Shown here: piece after piece, positions 13,001 to 29,236 of the stretch
Layout: each line of letters starts with the position of its first letter
How positions within the stretch are numbered: the stretch's first letter is position 1
Assembly: GCF_004365875.1 (NCBI RefSeq)
Contig: NZ_SODF01000002.1
Coordinates: 124,001 to 188,000 of the forward strand
Direction of reading: 5' to 3'
DNA length: 64,000 nucleotides
Source of the DNA: Kribbella kalugense
GTDB taxonomy: Bacteria > Actinomycetota > Actinomycetes > Propionibacteriales > Kribbellaceae
The notes under the pieces: model-generated
Told to the model about the DNA's origin: nothing
Database searches by the model: none
What the model saw: only the letters and a program-made list of their open reading frames with translations
Made by a program: the position numbers and the translations under genes

Positions 13001-13122
13001 GGGCACGGGCGTACCGAGGCCTTAATCTTCAAGACTGTCGGCTGAGTCCCGTGCCACGCGGCCCGATCCGTTGGACGAGGGGCACGCATGACGGCCCAGG
13101 TAGACCCCGGGCACGATCGTTA

Positions 13123-13151
13123 AGACTAGCGGGTGCCTCAAGCACGGTCAA
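13123..13151 (-). promoter_or_regulatory. Promoter of the str operon (rpsL)
   Basis: On the minus strand TTGACC (13146-13151) and TAGTCT (13123-13128) are exactly 17 bases apart and match the housekeeping sigma pattern. The start would lie near 13116, giving a leader of about 190 bases that contains the shared element. Confidence 0.7.
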
Positions 13152-13197
13152 AATGAGTAGGTGACCGCGGCGGAGGATCTGCCGTCAATTCAGTGTA

Positions 13198-13241
13198 CAG
13201 GGACTCTGGAATGCCTGCGGCAAGCGCTTCCAGAGACCCTG
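13198..13241 (-). terminator. Long hairpin between the hydrolase gene and rpsL
   Basis: Arms CAGGGACTCTGGAA (13198-13211) and TTCCAGAGACCCTG (13228-13241) pair at 13 of 14 positions with a 16-base loop. It begins 12 bases past the hydrolase stop. No T-run follows, so it may be a factor-assisted terminator or insulator ahead of the str promoter. Confidence 0.55.
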
Positions 13242-13252
13242 TCCGCTGAACG

Positions 13253-14527
13253 TCAGGCGCGGAACTCGACGTCGGTGATCAGACCGTCGACGACCCGGTA
13301 CAGCCCGAGCAGTGCGGTGGACTCGCCGTCGTCGTACGACAGCACGTGCTCCACCACCCACTCCCCGAGCATCAGACGCTGCACTACTTCGGTCTTGCAC
13401 TGGCCGGCGTCGAAGCGCGGGCGGTAGTACTCGCGCAGGAACCGGCGGCCCTTCAGTTCGGAACCGTCCGCGAGATGGATCCGCGCGGTCGGCGAGTACA
13501 TCGCCAGGAAGCCCTCGAGGTCGTGCGCGGCGAAGGCGGTGTGCTCGCGGCTGATCACCCGGGCCGCCGGGGTGTCCGCGGTGACGGCTGCGATCGTCGC
13601 CATCCCCAGGTCTGCCAGCGGAGCAGGCGTAGGAGTGGCCCTGGGGGTCGGAAGCGTCTGCTGAGTAGCGGGTTCAGCAGGAGCCTCCTTGACCGCCGCA
13701 GCAGGCTTTACAGCGGGTTTGGCGGCGGACGGCGTCCGTCGGGGCGAGGTGGTCTTCTTCTTGGCCGGTGGTGGTGGGACGAGGAGCTTGCCGTCGGCAC
13801 CGGGCTCTTCGCCGAGGTGGGCTATCGCCCAGTCCAGAGCCTTGGTGACGGCGGCGCGTGATTCTTCGGTGTGGTCGAGCATGTCGAACCCGTGGTGCCC
13901 TTTCGGTACGTCGATGATGTCCAGCGCGGCGCCGCCCGCGGAGACGAACTCCGCAACCGGACCGGCGAGCTCCTCACGCTCGAGTCCAGCTCTGGTCAGC
14001 AGCACCGGCAGGTCCTTGTGTTTGCCGATCACTTCGGCGGCGGTTACCAAATCGTCGACACCGGGCGGGGTGGCGAGCAGGGGGTAGGTCAGGGCGACGA
14101 AACGCAGCCAGTCGGGGCGGCTGTCCAGCCACTCCCCGGCCAGCAGGCCGGCGCCGGAGAAGAACCACAGACCGACCCGATCAGGGTCGACCCGCGGATC
14201 GGAACGCAGTACGCCGACCGCGGCCTCCACCTCGTCCGCGGCCGCGACCAGTCGGTCGAGACCGTGGATCAGGCTGTGGTCGACGACCGCGGCCACCAGG
14301 CCTCGCCTGGCAGCGGCTGTCGCGTAGCCCTTGTAGACCGGCCAGTCCCGAGGCATCACCTCGAGGCCGGCAGGCCCAGGACCCCCGTGCACAAAGAGAA
14401 TTGCACCGCCTCGGGCGGTCCCGGGCGGGCGGTACAGGTCGATCTCCCCCAGGCGATCGACACGTACATCGGGACCATCCAGAACCCCCAAGACGAAAGG
14501 CCGCAGGTAGGCCGGCAGATCCGTCAT
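13253..14527 (-). CDS. Alpha/beta hydrolase fused to a C-terminal NTF2-like domain
   Basis: Two domains are visible in 424 residues. The N-terminal half is a dienelactone-hydrolase/peptidase-like alpha/beta fold: oxyanion-type HGGPG at 47-51, nucleophile candidate Ser124 in WFFSGAG, and a His in KGHHGF near 230. The Ser elbow has Phe where the usual G-x-S-x-G has its first Gly. A Lys/Ala/Pro linker (about 265-325) leads to a SnoaL/NTF2-like domain (SREHTAFAAHDLEGFLAMYSPTARIHLADGS). I start at MTDLPAYLRPF; ATG 14545 and GTG 14569 are alternatives. Substrate unknown. Confidence 0.75.
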   Translation of the reverse strand: MTDLPAYLRPFVLGVLDGPDVRVDRLGEIDLYRPPGTARGGAILFVHGGPGPAGLEVMPRDWPVYKGYATAAARRGLVAAVVDHSLIHGLDRLVAAADEVEAAVGVLRSDPRVDPDRVGLWFFSGAGLLAGEWLDSRPDWLRFVALTYPLLATPPGVDDLVTAAEVIGKHKDLPVLLTRAGLEREELAGPVAEFVSAGGAALDIIDVPKGHHGFDMLDHTEESRAAVTKALDWAIAHLGEEPGADGKLLVPPPPAKKKTTSPRRTPSAAKPAVKPAAAVKEAPAEPATQQTLPTPRATPTPAPLADLGMATIAAVTADTPAARVISREHTAFAAHDLEGFLAMYSPTARIHLADGSELKGRRFLREYYRPRFDAGQCKTEVVQRLMLGEWVVEHVLSYDDGESTALLGLYRVVDGLITDVEFRA

Positions 14528-14620
14528 GGACCAATCTTGGCGCATGACGGGCACACTGTGTGCGCCCACCCCGAGTGTCTTTTCCAGCGGCCCTGAAACA
14601 GGGTCCGGAAATGCCGCGAG

Positions 14621-14648
14621 GGCGGCACCCCGAGTGGGGTGCCGCCCG
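14621..14648 (-). terminator. rpoBC terminator
   Basis: A perfect 12-base stem, GGGCGGCACCCC and GGGGTGCCGCCC around GAGT, starts 18 bases past the rpoC stop. The following minus-strand sequence is only weakly T-rich (GGCATTTCC). It separates rpoC from the hydrolase gene on the same strand. Confidence 0.75.
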
Positions 14649-14666
14649 CGTGCTGAGTGACTCGAA

Positions 14667-18527
<3,861 letters not shown>

Positions 18528-18595
18528 GATGTGTTATCTCCCGATAGTAAAGATGGTCTGAGTGAGTTGGCTGTTGATCTCAAGCGGCAACCCGC

Positions 18596-22078
<3,483 letters not shown>

Positions 22079-22194
22079 GGGGCGTCCTTCCACGGGCTCG
22101 CAAAAAATCACTTCGGTGCTGGGAGCGCACGCCGAACCGCCCCAGTCAAGTTGACACCCGAGCCGAGGCGAGGAAAAAGGCAGCGCAAAGCAAT

Positions 22195-22223
22195 AGGCTA
22201 CACGATCCAGGCAAGCCTGTCCA
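22195..22223 (-). promoter_or_regulatory. Promoter of rpoBC
   Basis: Minus-strand TGGACA (22218-22223) and TAGCCT (22195-22200) are exactly 17 bases apart. They lie in the 264-base gap between the end of the mce operon and rpoB, giving a leader of about 110 bases. The rest of the gap shows no clear terminator for the mce operon. Confidence 0.65.
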
Positions 22224-22342
22224 GTGGGGTCCAACAGTTTGCCGTTGGACCACCCTCTCCGTCAAGGACCGACCCGGGATCTCCAGCAGGTAGACCACCT
22301 GCGAGACACCCGGCGCCCTTCTGGTGCGGAGTCACCTAGAGG

Positions 22343-23011
22343 TTACAGTCCGGCGATCTCTTGGACCAGCCATCGATCGCCGTTTCGGACCATTGTGAAC
22401 CGGGTCCGGTTCAGGTCCACCCGGGGACTACCCTTAGTGATCGTGCTGGTGGTCGTCTGGTTCACGAAGATGATCAGCGTGACCCGGTCGGCGTCGCCGT
22501 CACGGACCCCGACCTCGCGGACGTCGGCCTTCACTGTCGCCTTGGTCTTGGTGGCCAGCTCGCCGGCCACCTTGGCGGTCGCGTCGAACTTGGCGGCGAA
22601 GTCCGGAGTCATCGTCTCGCGGGCGGCGGCGAAGCTTTTGTCCAGGTCACGGTAGTCGTAGCTGAGCGCCGTCTCGGCCGCTTTCCGACCCGCGGCCGCG
22701 GCCTGGTCGCGGGCGTCGTCGGCCTGCTTCCCGTGCCATGCCTTCACCCCGAGCACGGCGGCGACGGTCAGCGTCAGGACGACCACCACAGCGAGGGCGA
22801 TGGTCAGGACATTGCCCAGATTACGACCACGCTCTGTAGTTGTGGGTGCCTTCGGTGGGGTCTTTGGAGGCTCTGGTGTGGCTGGTGTCACATCCTGCGG
22901 AGCGTCGTCGGGCACCTGCTCCTCGACGAGCGGGGTCTCCTCGACCGTCGTCGACGTACCCGCGGTGCGGCGCTGGCCGGCGATCCGGGGGCGGTTGCGG
23001 CGGTCTGCCAT
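22343..23011 (-). CDS. Mce-associated membrane protein (distal)
   Basis: The 222-residue protein starts MADRRNRPRIAGQRR at ATG 23011, overlapping the previous stop (TGATG). It has a Pro/Thr/Glu-rich cytoplasmic N-terminus, one membrane segment (VLTIALAVVVVLTLTVAAVLGV, about 85-106) and an outside NTF2-like domain ending FTMVRNGDRWLVQEIAGL. This layout is that of Mas/Mam proteins at the end of mycobacterial mce operons, thought to stabilise the transporter. Last gene of the operon. Confidence 0.8.
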   Translation of the reverse strand: MADRRNRPRIAGQRRTAGTSTTVEETPLVEEQVPDDAPQDVTPATPEPPKTPPKAPTTTERGRNLGNVLTIALAVVVVLTLTVAAVLGVKAWHGKQADDARDQAAAAGRKAAETALSYDYRDLDKSFAAARETMTPDFAAKFDATAKVAGELATKTKATVKADVREVGVRDGDADRVTLIIFVNQTTTSTITKGSPRVDLNRTRFTMVRNGDRWLVQEIAGL

Positions 23012-23502
23012 CAGCCCACCACCTGCAGGTCGGCGGTCAGCCAGTGGTCCTTCTCCCGGACCATGTCCAGCTTGATCCGGTACCGGCGTTCGGTCCCGTC
23101 GGCGGAGGCCGTGTTGGTCACCACCGCGTTCACGATCACCAGCACCTGGGCGGAGTCCTTGTCGTTCGAGACCACCGCGGCCTCCTTCACGTCGCCCTTG
23201 GAGGTCGCCTTGTTCGTCACCACGTCGGTCTTCACCGCGTCGATCCCGGACTGGAACTCCTGCTTGAACTGCCCGGTGGAGTCGTCCAGCACCCGCTTCG
23301 AGTCCGCGTCCCAGGTCTGGTAGTCGTACGTCGTGAAGTCCAGCGCCAACTGCCGCGCTGCCTTCATCGCGCCGCTCCGCTCCGAGTTGTCCGCCCGCTG
23401 CCGGCTCAGGGCGACCACCGACAGCGTCAGCCCGCCCAGCGCTACCAGTAGGACCACGCTGAGCGCCCACGCCAGAATCATCCGGCCGTTCCGTGCGATC
23501 AC
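23011..23502 (-). CDS. Mce-associated membrane protein (proximal)
   Basis: 163 residues, GTG start at 23502 overlapping the mceF stop by four bases. The N-terminal anchor MILAWALSVVLLVALGGLTLSVVAL is followed by a periplasmic-side NTF2-like domain (ARQLALDFTTYDYQTWDADSKRVLDDSTGQFKQEF) similar in layout to its downstream neighbour. Paired single-pass Mas proteins after mceF are typical of actinobacterial mce loci. Function is inferred from position. Confidence 0.8.
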   Translation of the reverse strand: MIARNGRMILAWALSVVLLVALGGLTLSVVALSRQRADNSERSGAMKAARQLALDFTTYDYQTWDADSKRVLDDSTGQFKQEFQSGIDAVKTDVVTNKATSKGDVKEAAVVSNDKDSAQVLVIVNAVVTNTASADGTERRYRIKLDMVREKDHWLTADLQVVG

Positions 23503-24788
23503 TTGCCGCTCACCGGTCCGAGAATCAGGGCCTTCCAGGAGTCGCTGCCGAGCAGCTCCTCCTGACCGCCGGTGGAGCCGAGCACCAGGTCCGGCGTACC
23601 CGTGGACCCGCCGGCCTCGCCGGTAGCCGGGTCGTACCCGATCCCGTAGCCGGTCCGGTTCAGTTCGCGGGACGACGGGCTCGGCTTGTTCTGCGAGCCG
23701 CGGACGTTGATCCCGGTCGTCGGGCTCGCCGTACAGCCGGCCTTGGTGTTGGCCGGGGTGTCCGTGGTGGCCTGCGGGACCCGCTTTGGGGTGCCGCCGT
23801 ACCCGGGCCGGCAGGCCGGCGGGGTGAGGCCGACGACCAGGCCGAAGTGCGCGTCGTAGTGCCCGGTGCCAGGGTCCTTCGCCGGTACGACGTACCCGCC
23901 CATCGCCACCGCCGGGTACACCACGAACAGCTGCTCGACGGCATCCAGCCGGACCGCGGTCAGTTCGCTCACCGTCAGCAGGTTACCCAGCAGCACCGCG
24001 ATGTCGGCACGGTTGTCCTCGATCAGGCCGGTGATCTGGGTCGACGCGGCCGAGCCCTGGTCGATCACCTTCCGCAGGTTCGCGTCCGAGCTGACCAGGG
24101 TGTCGGACAGCAGCGCGAGGTTCTTCGCCCAGGTCTTGATCGCGTCGCCGCTGGCCACTTGGGTCGCCAGCACGGTGTCGCCGTCGTTGATCAGCTTGAT
24201 CGTCTGCAGCACGTTCGCGTCCGCGGTGTCGATCAGCTGGCCGGAGCTGTCGATGATCTTCTGCAGATCGGTGCCCTTGCCCTTGAGGGCCGCACCAAGC
24301 TCGCGGACGGTGACCTTCAGGCTGTTCTTGTCGACCGAGTTCACCAGCTGGTCGAGGTTCAGCAGCAGCTCGGTGGTGTCGATCGGGATCGCGGTGTCCT
24401 GGCGGGCGATCTTCGAGTTGTTCTGCAGGTACGGCGCTCCGTCGCGGCGCGGCTGCAGGTCGACGTACTGCTCGCCGATCGCCGACCGGTTCGCGACCAC
24501 CGCGAGCAGGTCGTTCGGGATCTTGAACTTCTTCTCGATCACCAGATTCACGTCGACGCCGTCGTCCAGCAGCTTCAGCTGGCCGACCCGGCCGACCGGC
24601 TGGCCGCGGTACGTCACCTCGGCACCGGAGAAGATGCCGCCGGACTCGGCGAAGCTCGCGCTGACGGTGTAGTCGGTGTCGACGATCAGCTTGTCGATCT
24701 GGGCGTACTTCGCGCCGACGAAAGCGACCCCGACAACGGTGATCAGCAGGAACACCATCAGCTGGATCCGGACTTGTTTGCTGATCAT
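23499..24788 (-). CDS. mceF: MCE family protein F
   Basis: Sixth substrate-binding subunit of a lipid/sterol-type Mce importer. One N-terminal membrane segment (VRIQLMVFLLITVVGVAFVGAKY) is followed by the MCE domain (TDYTVSASFAESGGIFSGAEVTYRGQPVGRVGQLKLLDDGV, about 35-115), a helical region to about 280 and a low-complexity C-terminus rich in Pro, Ser and Thr. 429 residues. Four-base overlaps on both sides. Confidence 0.92.
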   Translation of the reverse strand: MISKQVRIQLMVFLLITVVGVAFVGAKYAQIDKLIVDTDYTVSASFAESGGIFSGAEVTYRGQPVGRVGQLKLLDDGVDVNLVIEKKFKIPNDLLAVVANRSAIGEQYVDLQPRRDGAPYLQNNSKIARQDTAIPIDTTELLLNLDQLVNSVDKNSLKVTVRELGAALKGKGTDLQKIIDSSGQLIDTADANVLQTIKLINDGDTVLATQVASGDAIKTWAKNLALLSDTLVSSDANLRKVIDQGSAASTQITGLIEDNRADIAVLLGNLLTVSELTAVRLDAVEQLFVVYPAVAMGGYVVPAKDPGTGHYDAHFGLVVGLTPPACRPGYGGTPKRVPQATTDTPANTKAGCTASPTTGINVRGSQNKPSPSSRELNRTGYGIGYDPATGEAGGSTGTPDLVLGSTGGQEELLGSDSWKALILGPVSGK

Positions 24789-26011
24789 TGGACCGCCCCC
24801 GGCATCAGCGCGCGGGCCAGGTCCGGATCGAACCCGGACCGGTTCAGCTTCGGGGTGCAGACCGGCAGCCCGAGCAGCGTGATGCAGGTGGTCGCCGTAC
24901 CGGTCGGGACCGGCAGCGACGGCAACGCGCTCTTCCCCGGGCTGGTCGGCAGGTGTACCGGGAGGCTGATCCGGCCGGTCGGCAGCGCGGTCGGGCCGAC
25001 CGTCGGCAGGTTCAGCCCGAGCAGGCCCTTGAGCGCCTTCTGCGTGTTCACGTCGACGGTGATCCCGAGGTTGGTGAAGTCACCCTTCGCGGCCTTGGCG
25101 GCCTGGTCCGGGAACGGGTAGGTGAACAGCAGCTCCAGCGACTTCGGCAGGTTCTCCCCCGCCTCGGCCAGCTTGGTCAGGATCGGGTACAGCGACTGCA
25201 GGTTGGCCACCAGGTCCTTCTGCGCCGAGGTGATCACCCGGGTCGCGGTGTTGCCCAGCGTGGCCAGGGCCTGCAGCGTCTTAACCAGCGCGGCGCGCTG
25301 CTTGTCCAGGGTCGCGATCGACTTCGGCAGCGAATCGATCGCGGTCGCCAGCGTCGCCTTCTGCGCGTTCAGCTTCTTGGCCAGCGCGTCCACGGCGGTG
25401 ATCGCAGTGACGATCCGGGCCTTGTTCTGGTCCAGGGTGCCGACGAACGTGTTCAGCTGGGTCAGCACGTCCCGGATGGCCGGCTCGTTGCCGGTCAGGG
25501 CCTTGTTCAGCTCCTGGGTGATGATCTGCAGCTGGGCCACGCCGCCGCCGTTCAGCAGCAGCGAGAGTGCGGCCAGGACTTCCTCGACCTCGACGTTGCT
25601 GGTGGTCCGGGACAGCGGGATGACCTCGCCGTTGTCCAGCTTGCCGCGCGGCTGCTCGGAGCCGGTCGGCCGCGACAGCGACACGAACTTCTCGCCGAGC
25701 AGGCTGGTCTGCCGGATGGTGGCGTGCGTGTTGTCCGGCAGCGCGAGGCTCTTCGGCAGCTTGATCCGGACCTTCGCGACGTACCCGTCCAGCCAGACCT
25801 TCTCGACCGTGCCGACGGTGACGTCGTCGACCTTCACCGACGACTTCGGCACCAGGTCCAGGACGTCCGCGAACTCGACGGTGACCGTGTACGACGGTCC
25901 CTTGATCTTCGCGCCGCCCGGCAAGGGCAGCGAGTACACGCTGAAGTCGCAGCCGGTCAGCAGCATCGCGAGCGCGGCCACTCCGGCGACAATCGACGTA
26001 CGGCGCTTCAT
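24785..26011 (-). CDS. mceE: MCE family lipoprotein E
   Basis: Lipoprotein subunit of the Mce system. The ATG at 26011 gives a short basic start, hydrophobic segment and lipobox LLTGC with Cys21, so lipid anchoring is expected. The MCE domain follows (YTVTVEFADVLDLVPKSSVKVDDVTVGTVEKVWLDG, about 40-115), then a long helical region and a Pro-rich C-terminus. The longer upstream frame overlaps mceD and is not used. 408 residues. Confidence 0.93.
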   Translation of the reverse strand: MKRRTSIVAGVAALAMLLTGCDFSVYSLPLPGGAKIKGPSYTVTVEFADVLDLVPKSSVKVDDVTVGTVEKVWLDGYVAKVRIKLPKSLALPDNTHATIRQTSLLGEKFVSLSRPTGSEQPRGKLDNGEVIPLSRTTSNVEVEEVLAALSLLLNGGGVAQLQIITQELNKALTGNEPAIRDVLTQLNTFVGTLDQNKARIVTAITAVDALAKKLNAQKATLATAIDSLPKSIATLDKQRAALVKTLQALATLGNTATRVITSAQKDLVANLQSLYPILTKLAEAGENLPKSLELLFTYPFPDQAAKAAKGDFTNLGITVDVNTQKALKGLLGLNLPTVGPTALPTGRISLPVHLPTSPGKSALPSLPVPTGTATTCITLLGLPVCTPKLNRSGFDPDLARALMPGAVQ

Positions 26012-27195
26012 TTGACCAACCCCCCGAGCGTCGGGTCCACGGGGTCGGGGCTGTTCAGCGGGGCTTTCGGCGGCGGGGCCCACGGCGTACCGGCTGGACC
26101 ACCACTGGCCGGCGCGGTGCCGGTCAGCTGGGTGATCAACGGCAGCTTGGCCAGGGCGTCGAGGACCGGCTTCAGCGCCGAGCACAGCGACATCGGCTGG
26201 TTCGCCTGCAGCAGCAGCGAGCAGACGAACGTCGCCGGATCGTCGAGCTGAGCCGGGTTGATCCGCTGGTCCAGCGTGCCGAACTGCGGGTTGTAGATCC
26301 GGGCCAGGTTGCCGAGGCCGAGCGGCGCGGTGTCGAGCACCTCGGCGATCGCGGACTTCTCCTTGACCAGGATCTGCGACAGGGCAGTGGCGCTGGTGAC
26401 CGTGGTCTTCACCAGCGACCGGTTGTCCTTGACGAACGACGCGACCTCGCCGAGCGCGGTCGCGAGCAGCGACAGCGCGGCGCCCAGGTCCTGGCGTTCA
26501 CCGGCCAGGGTGGTCGAGGTCTGCGCGAAGTTCGTGTTGAACTGCCGGACCAGCTGGTCGTTCGCGGCCAGCGCGGAGACGAACGTCTGCAGCTGCCGGA
26601 TCGTATTGAACAGCGCCGACGAGTTGCCCGACAGCGTGCTGGTCAGCTTCGAGACGTCGGTGATGGTCTGGTTCAGCTTGGCGCCCTGGCCGTTCAGGTT
26701 CTTCGCCGAGACGTCCAGCAGCCGGGCCAGCGCGCCCTGGTCGTTCGCGCCCTTCGGACCGAGTGCGACGGACAGGTCGTTGAGGCTCTGATAGATCTGG
26801 TCGAGCTCCAGCGGTACGGCGGTCCGCTCGATCGGGATCTGGGCGCCGTCGGCCATCACGGCGCCCTTGGAGTACGCCGGGGTGAGCTGGATGTACCGGT
26901 CCGCGACGATCGACGGCGACGCGATCACGGCCTTCGCGTTCGCCGGCACCTTGTGCTTCGCGTCCCAGGAGAACTTCACCCGGACGGTCCGGCCGGCCGG
27001 GGTGACGCTGTCCACCTCGCCGACCTTGATGCCGAGGATCCGGACGTCGGATCCGGGGTACACCGAGACCGCGCGCGGAAAGTACGCCGTCGCGGTCACT
27101 CGGTCGGGCCTCGGCCACAGCGTCACGGCGCTGACCGCGAGGATCACCACGACCACGCCGATCGCGATCAGCCGGGACAGGGCGTTGACCTTCAT
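26008..27195 (-). CDS. mceD: MCE family protein D
   Basis: 395 residues starting MKVNALSRLIAIGVVVVILAVSAVTLWP (membrane anchor), then the MCE domain (ATAYFPRAVSVYPGSDVRILGIKVGEVDSVTPAG, about 35-110). The rest is mostly helical with a Pro-rich end (GTPWAPPPKAPLNSPDPVDPTLGG). TGATG overlap with mceC and ATGA overlap with mceE. In known complexes the six MCE proteins form a hexameric tunnel; this would be the D member by order. Confidence 0.92.
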   Translation of the reverse strand: MKVNALSRLIAIGVVVVILAVSAVTLWPRPDRVTATAYFPRAVSVYPGSDVRILGIKVGEVDSVTPAGRTVRVKFSWDAKHKVPANAKAVIASPSIVADRYIQLTPAYSKGAVMADGAQIPIERTAVPLELDQIYQSLNDLSVALGPKGANDQGALARLLDVSAKNLNGQGAKLNQTITDVSKLTSTLSGNSSALFNTIRQLQTFVSALAANDQLVRQFNTNFAQTSTTLAGERQDLGAALSLLATALGEVASFVKDNRSLVKTTVTSATALSQILVKEKSAIAEVLDTAPLGLGNLARIYNPQFGTLDQRINPAQLDDPATFVCSLLLQANQPMSLCSALKPVLDALAKLPLITQLTGTAPASGGPAGTPWAPPPKAPLNSPDPVDPTLGGLVK

Positions 27196-28208
27196 CAGCC
27201 GCCACCTCCCAGGATCGCCGGCAGGCCGGGAATCGGGACCTTGGGCAGCGGGATCTCCGGGACCGGCGCCAGGTTCTGCAGGTAGGTGTCGAACCACGGC
27301 CCGGTGCCGAGCGTGTTGGTGAAGACGCGGACGAACGGCGCCAGACCCTTGATGCTCGCGTCCAGGGAGTTCTGGTTCTGCAGCAGTACGGCGAGGACCG
27401 CGTTGACCTTCACCAAGGTCGGTGAGAGGTCCTTGCGGTTCTCCCGGACCAGCGCGGTGATCTGCGCGGACAGCTGCTGCGTCGACACCAGGAGCTGGTG
27501 GATCAGCGCCCGTCGCGCCTGCACGGCCTGGAAGACCTTGTCACCGTCCTTCATCAGCTTGATGACCTGCTGGTTGCGGTCGGCAAGGACCTTGGTGACC
27601 ACGTTGGAGTGCTGGAGCAACAGCTTGAGCTGCTCGTCCCGCTTGGCCACGTTCTGGGACAGGCGGGACAGGCCGGTCAGCGAGGCCCGCACTTCCTCCG
27701 GCGTGTTCTGGAACGTCGCGGACAACGTGTCCAGGGCCTTGGCCAGCTGGGCGGTGTTGATCCGATCGGTCGTGTTGGCCAGATCGGTGAAGGCGTCTAC
27801 GACGTCGTACGCCGAAATTGTCCGGGCCAAGGGGATCTCGGTGCCGGGCTTGAGCTCGCCGGGGCCGGCCGGGTTCAGCTTGAGGTACTTCTGGCCGAGC
27901 AGGGTCTTGATCTTCATCTCGGCGCCGGTCTGGTCGCCGAGCTTCACGCCTTTGTCGACGACGAAGTCGACCCGGACGTGGGTGCCTTCGAGCTCGACCT
28001 TGCGGACCTTGCCGACCCGGACGCCGGCCACCCGGATCTCGTCGTTCGCCTTCAGGCCGCCGGCCTCGGAGAACTGCGCGGAGTACTTCGTCCCGCCGCC
28101 GATCAGCGGCAGGTCCTGCGCCTTGAACGCGGCCAGCATGATCAGGCCGATCACGGTCAGCCCGATCACGCCGATCGTCACCTGGTTCTGCTCGCGGAAC
28201 GGCTTCAC
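27195..28208 (-). CDS. mceC: MCE family protein C
   Basis: 337 residues from GTG 28208 (MKPFREQNQVTIGVIG), sharing GTGA with the mceB stop. One anchor (VTIGVIGLTVIGLIMLAAF), MCE domain (YSAQFSEAGGLKANDEIRVAGVRVGKVRKVELEG, about 38-115) and a long coiled-coil-like helical part. It ends in a short Pro/Gly tail, without the long low-complexity tail of D-F. Confidence 0.92.
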   Translation of the reverse strand: MKPFREQNQVTIGVIGLTVIGLIMLAAFKAQDLPLIGGGTKYSAQFSEAGGLKANDEIRVAGVRVGKVRKVELEGTHVRVDFVVDKGVKLGDQTGAEMKIKTLLGQKYLKLNPAGPGELKPGTEIPLARTISAYDVVDAFTDLANTTDRINTAQLAKALDTLSATFQNTPEEVRASLTGLSRLSQNVAKRDEQLKLLLQHSNVVTKVLADRNQQVIKLMKDGDKVFQAVQARRALIHQLLVSTQQLSAQITALVRENRKDLSPTLVKVNAVLAVLLQNQNSLDASIKGLAPFVRVFTNTLGTGPWFDTYLQNLAPVPEIPLPKVPIPGLPAILGGGG

Positions 28209-29236
28209 TTCTTGCACCTCGCCGAGTTGAGGTCGTAGGCGACCGGAACGCGGGTCCCCGTCGGCAGCGTGACGTTGCCGTCGAAGTTGCACAGGTAGAA
28301 GTTGAACCAGGAGCCGTACGACGCGGTGCGGGTCATCGAGTTCAGCTTCTCCGGCATGAACTGCAGGGTCTTCACCCAGATCGACTGGGTGTCGTCCAGC
28401 GTGGTGGCGACCGTCCGCAGCTTGTCCAGGTCGGCCTTGATCGGCACCCGGGTCTGCTGCAGCAGGCCTGCGGTCTTGGTGTTCAGCGAGTTGATCGAGC
28501 CGAGCGAGCCCAGGATCGGGGTGATGTCCTGACTCAGGCCGGTGATGAACTGCTGCAGGTTGACCAGCAACTGGGAGAAGTTCTGCTGCCGCTGGGAGAC
28601 GATCTGCAGGGTCGACGTCAGGTTCGTGATCAGGTCGCCGATCACCTGGTCCGCGTCGGCCAGCGTGGTGGTCAGCGACGCGGTCTTGGCCAGCAGCGAC
28701 TCGATCGTGCCGCCCTCGCCCTGGAGCACCTTGATCACTTCGAAGGCGAACTGGTTCACGTCCGCCGGCGTGAGCGCGGTGAACAACGGCTTGAACCCGT
28801 TGAACAGCACCGACAGGTCGAGCGCGGGGGTCGTGTGCTCCTTCGGGATCATCCCGTTCTTCTTCAGCCGCGGGCCGCCACCGACCCCGTCGGTCAACGC
28901 GATGTACCGGTTGCCGACCAGGTTCCGGTAGCGCAGCGTGGCGTGCGTCGACGTGTCGACGACCTGGTCGGAGTCGACGCTGAACGTCACCAGCGCCAGC
29001 GTGTTCTGGTAGAGCTGGATCTTGTCGACCTGGCCCACCTTCACGCCGGCGATCCGGATGTCGTCACCCTGGTTCAGCCCGACCGCGTCGGTGAACACGG
29101 CCTTGTACTTCGTGGTGGTGTTGAAGGTGATGTTGCCGATCGTCACGGCCAGCAGCGCGGTCGCGATCGTGGTGACCACGATGAAGATCCCGAGCCGGAC
29201 GGTGTCGAAGGTCGTCTTCTTGTCGAAGAAACTCAT
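28205..29236 (-). CDS. mceB: MCE family protein B
   Basis: 343 residues with anchor TVRLGIFIVVTTIATALLAVTIGNI, MCE domain (YKAVFTDAVGLNQGDDIRIAGVKVGQVDKIQLYQ, about 40-118), a helical region and a C-terminal YGSWFNFYLCNFDGNVTLP block. That block, with a Cys pair (FYLCN and SARCKK), is common in MceB/C proteins. Overlaps mceA and mceC by four bases. Confidence 0.92.
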   Translation of the reverse strand: MSFFDKKTTFDTVRLGIFIVVTTIATALLAVTIGNITFNTTTKYKAVFTDAVGLNQGDDIRIAGVKVGQVDKIQLYQNTLALVTFSVDSDQVVDTSTHATLRYRNLVGNRYIALTDGVGGGPRLKKNGMIPKEHTTPALDLSVLFNGFKPLFTALTPADVNQFAFEVIKVLQGEGGTIESLLAKTASLTTTLADADQVIGDLITNLTSTLQIVSQRQQNFSQLLVNLQQFITGLSQDITPILGSLGSINSLNTKTAGLLQQTRVPIKADLDKLRTVATTLDDTQSIWVKTLQFMPEKLNSMTRTASYGSWFNFYLCNFDGNVTLPTGTRVPVAYDLNSARCKK

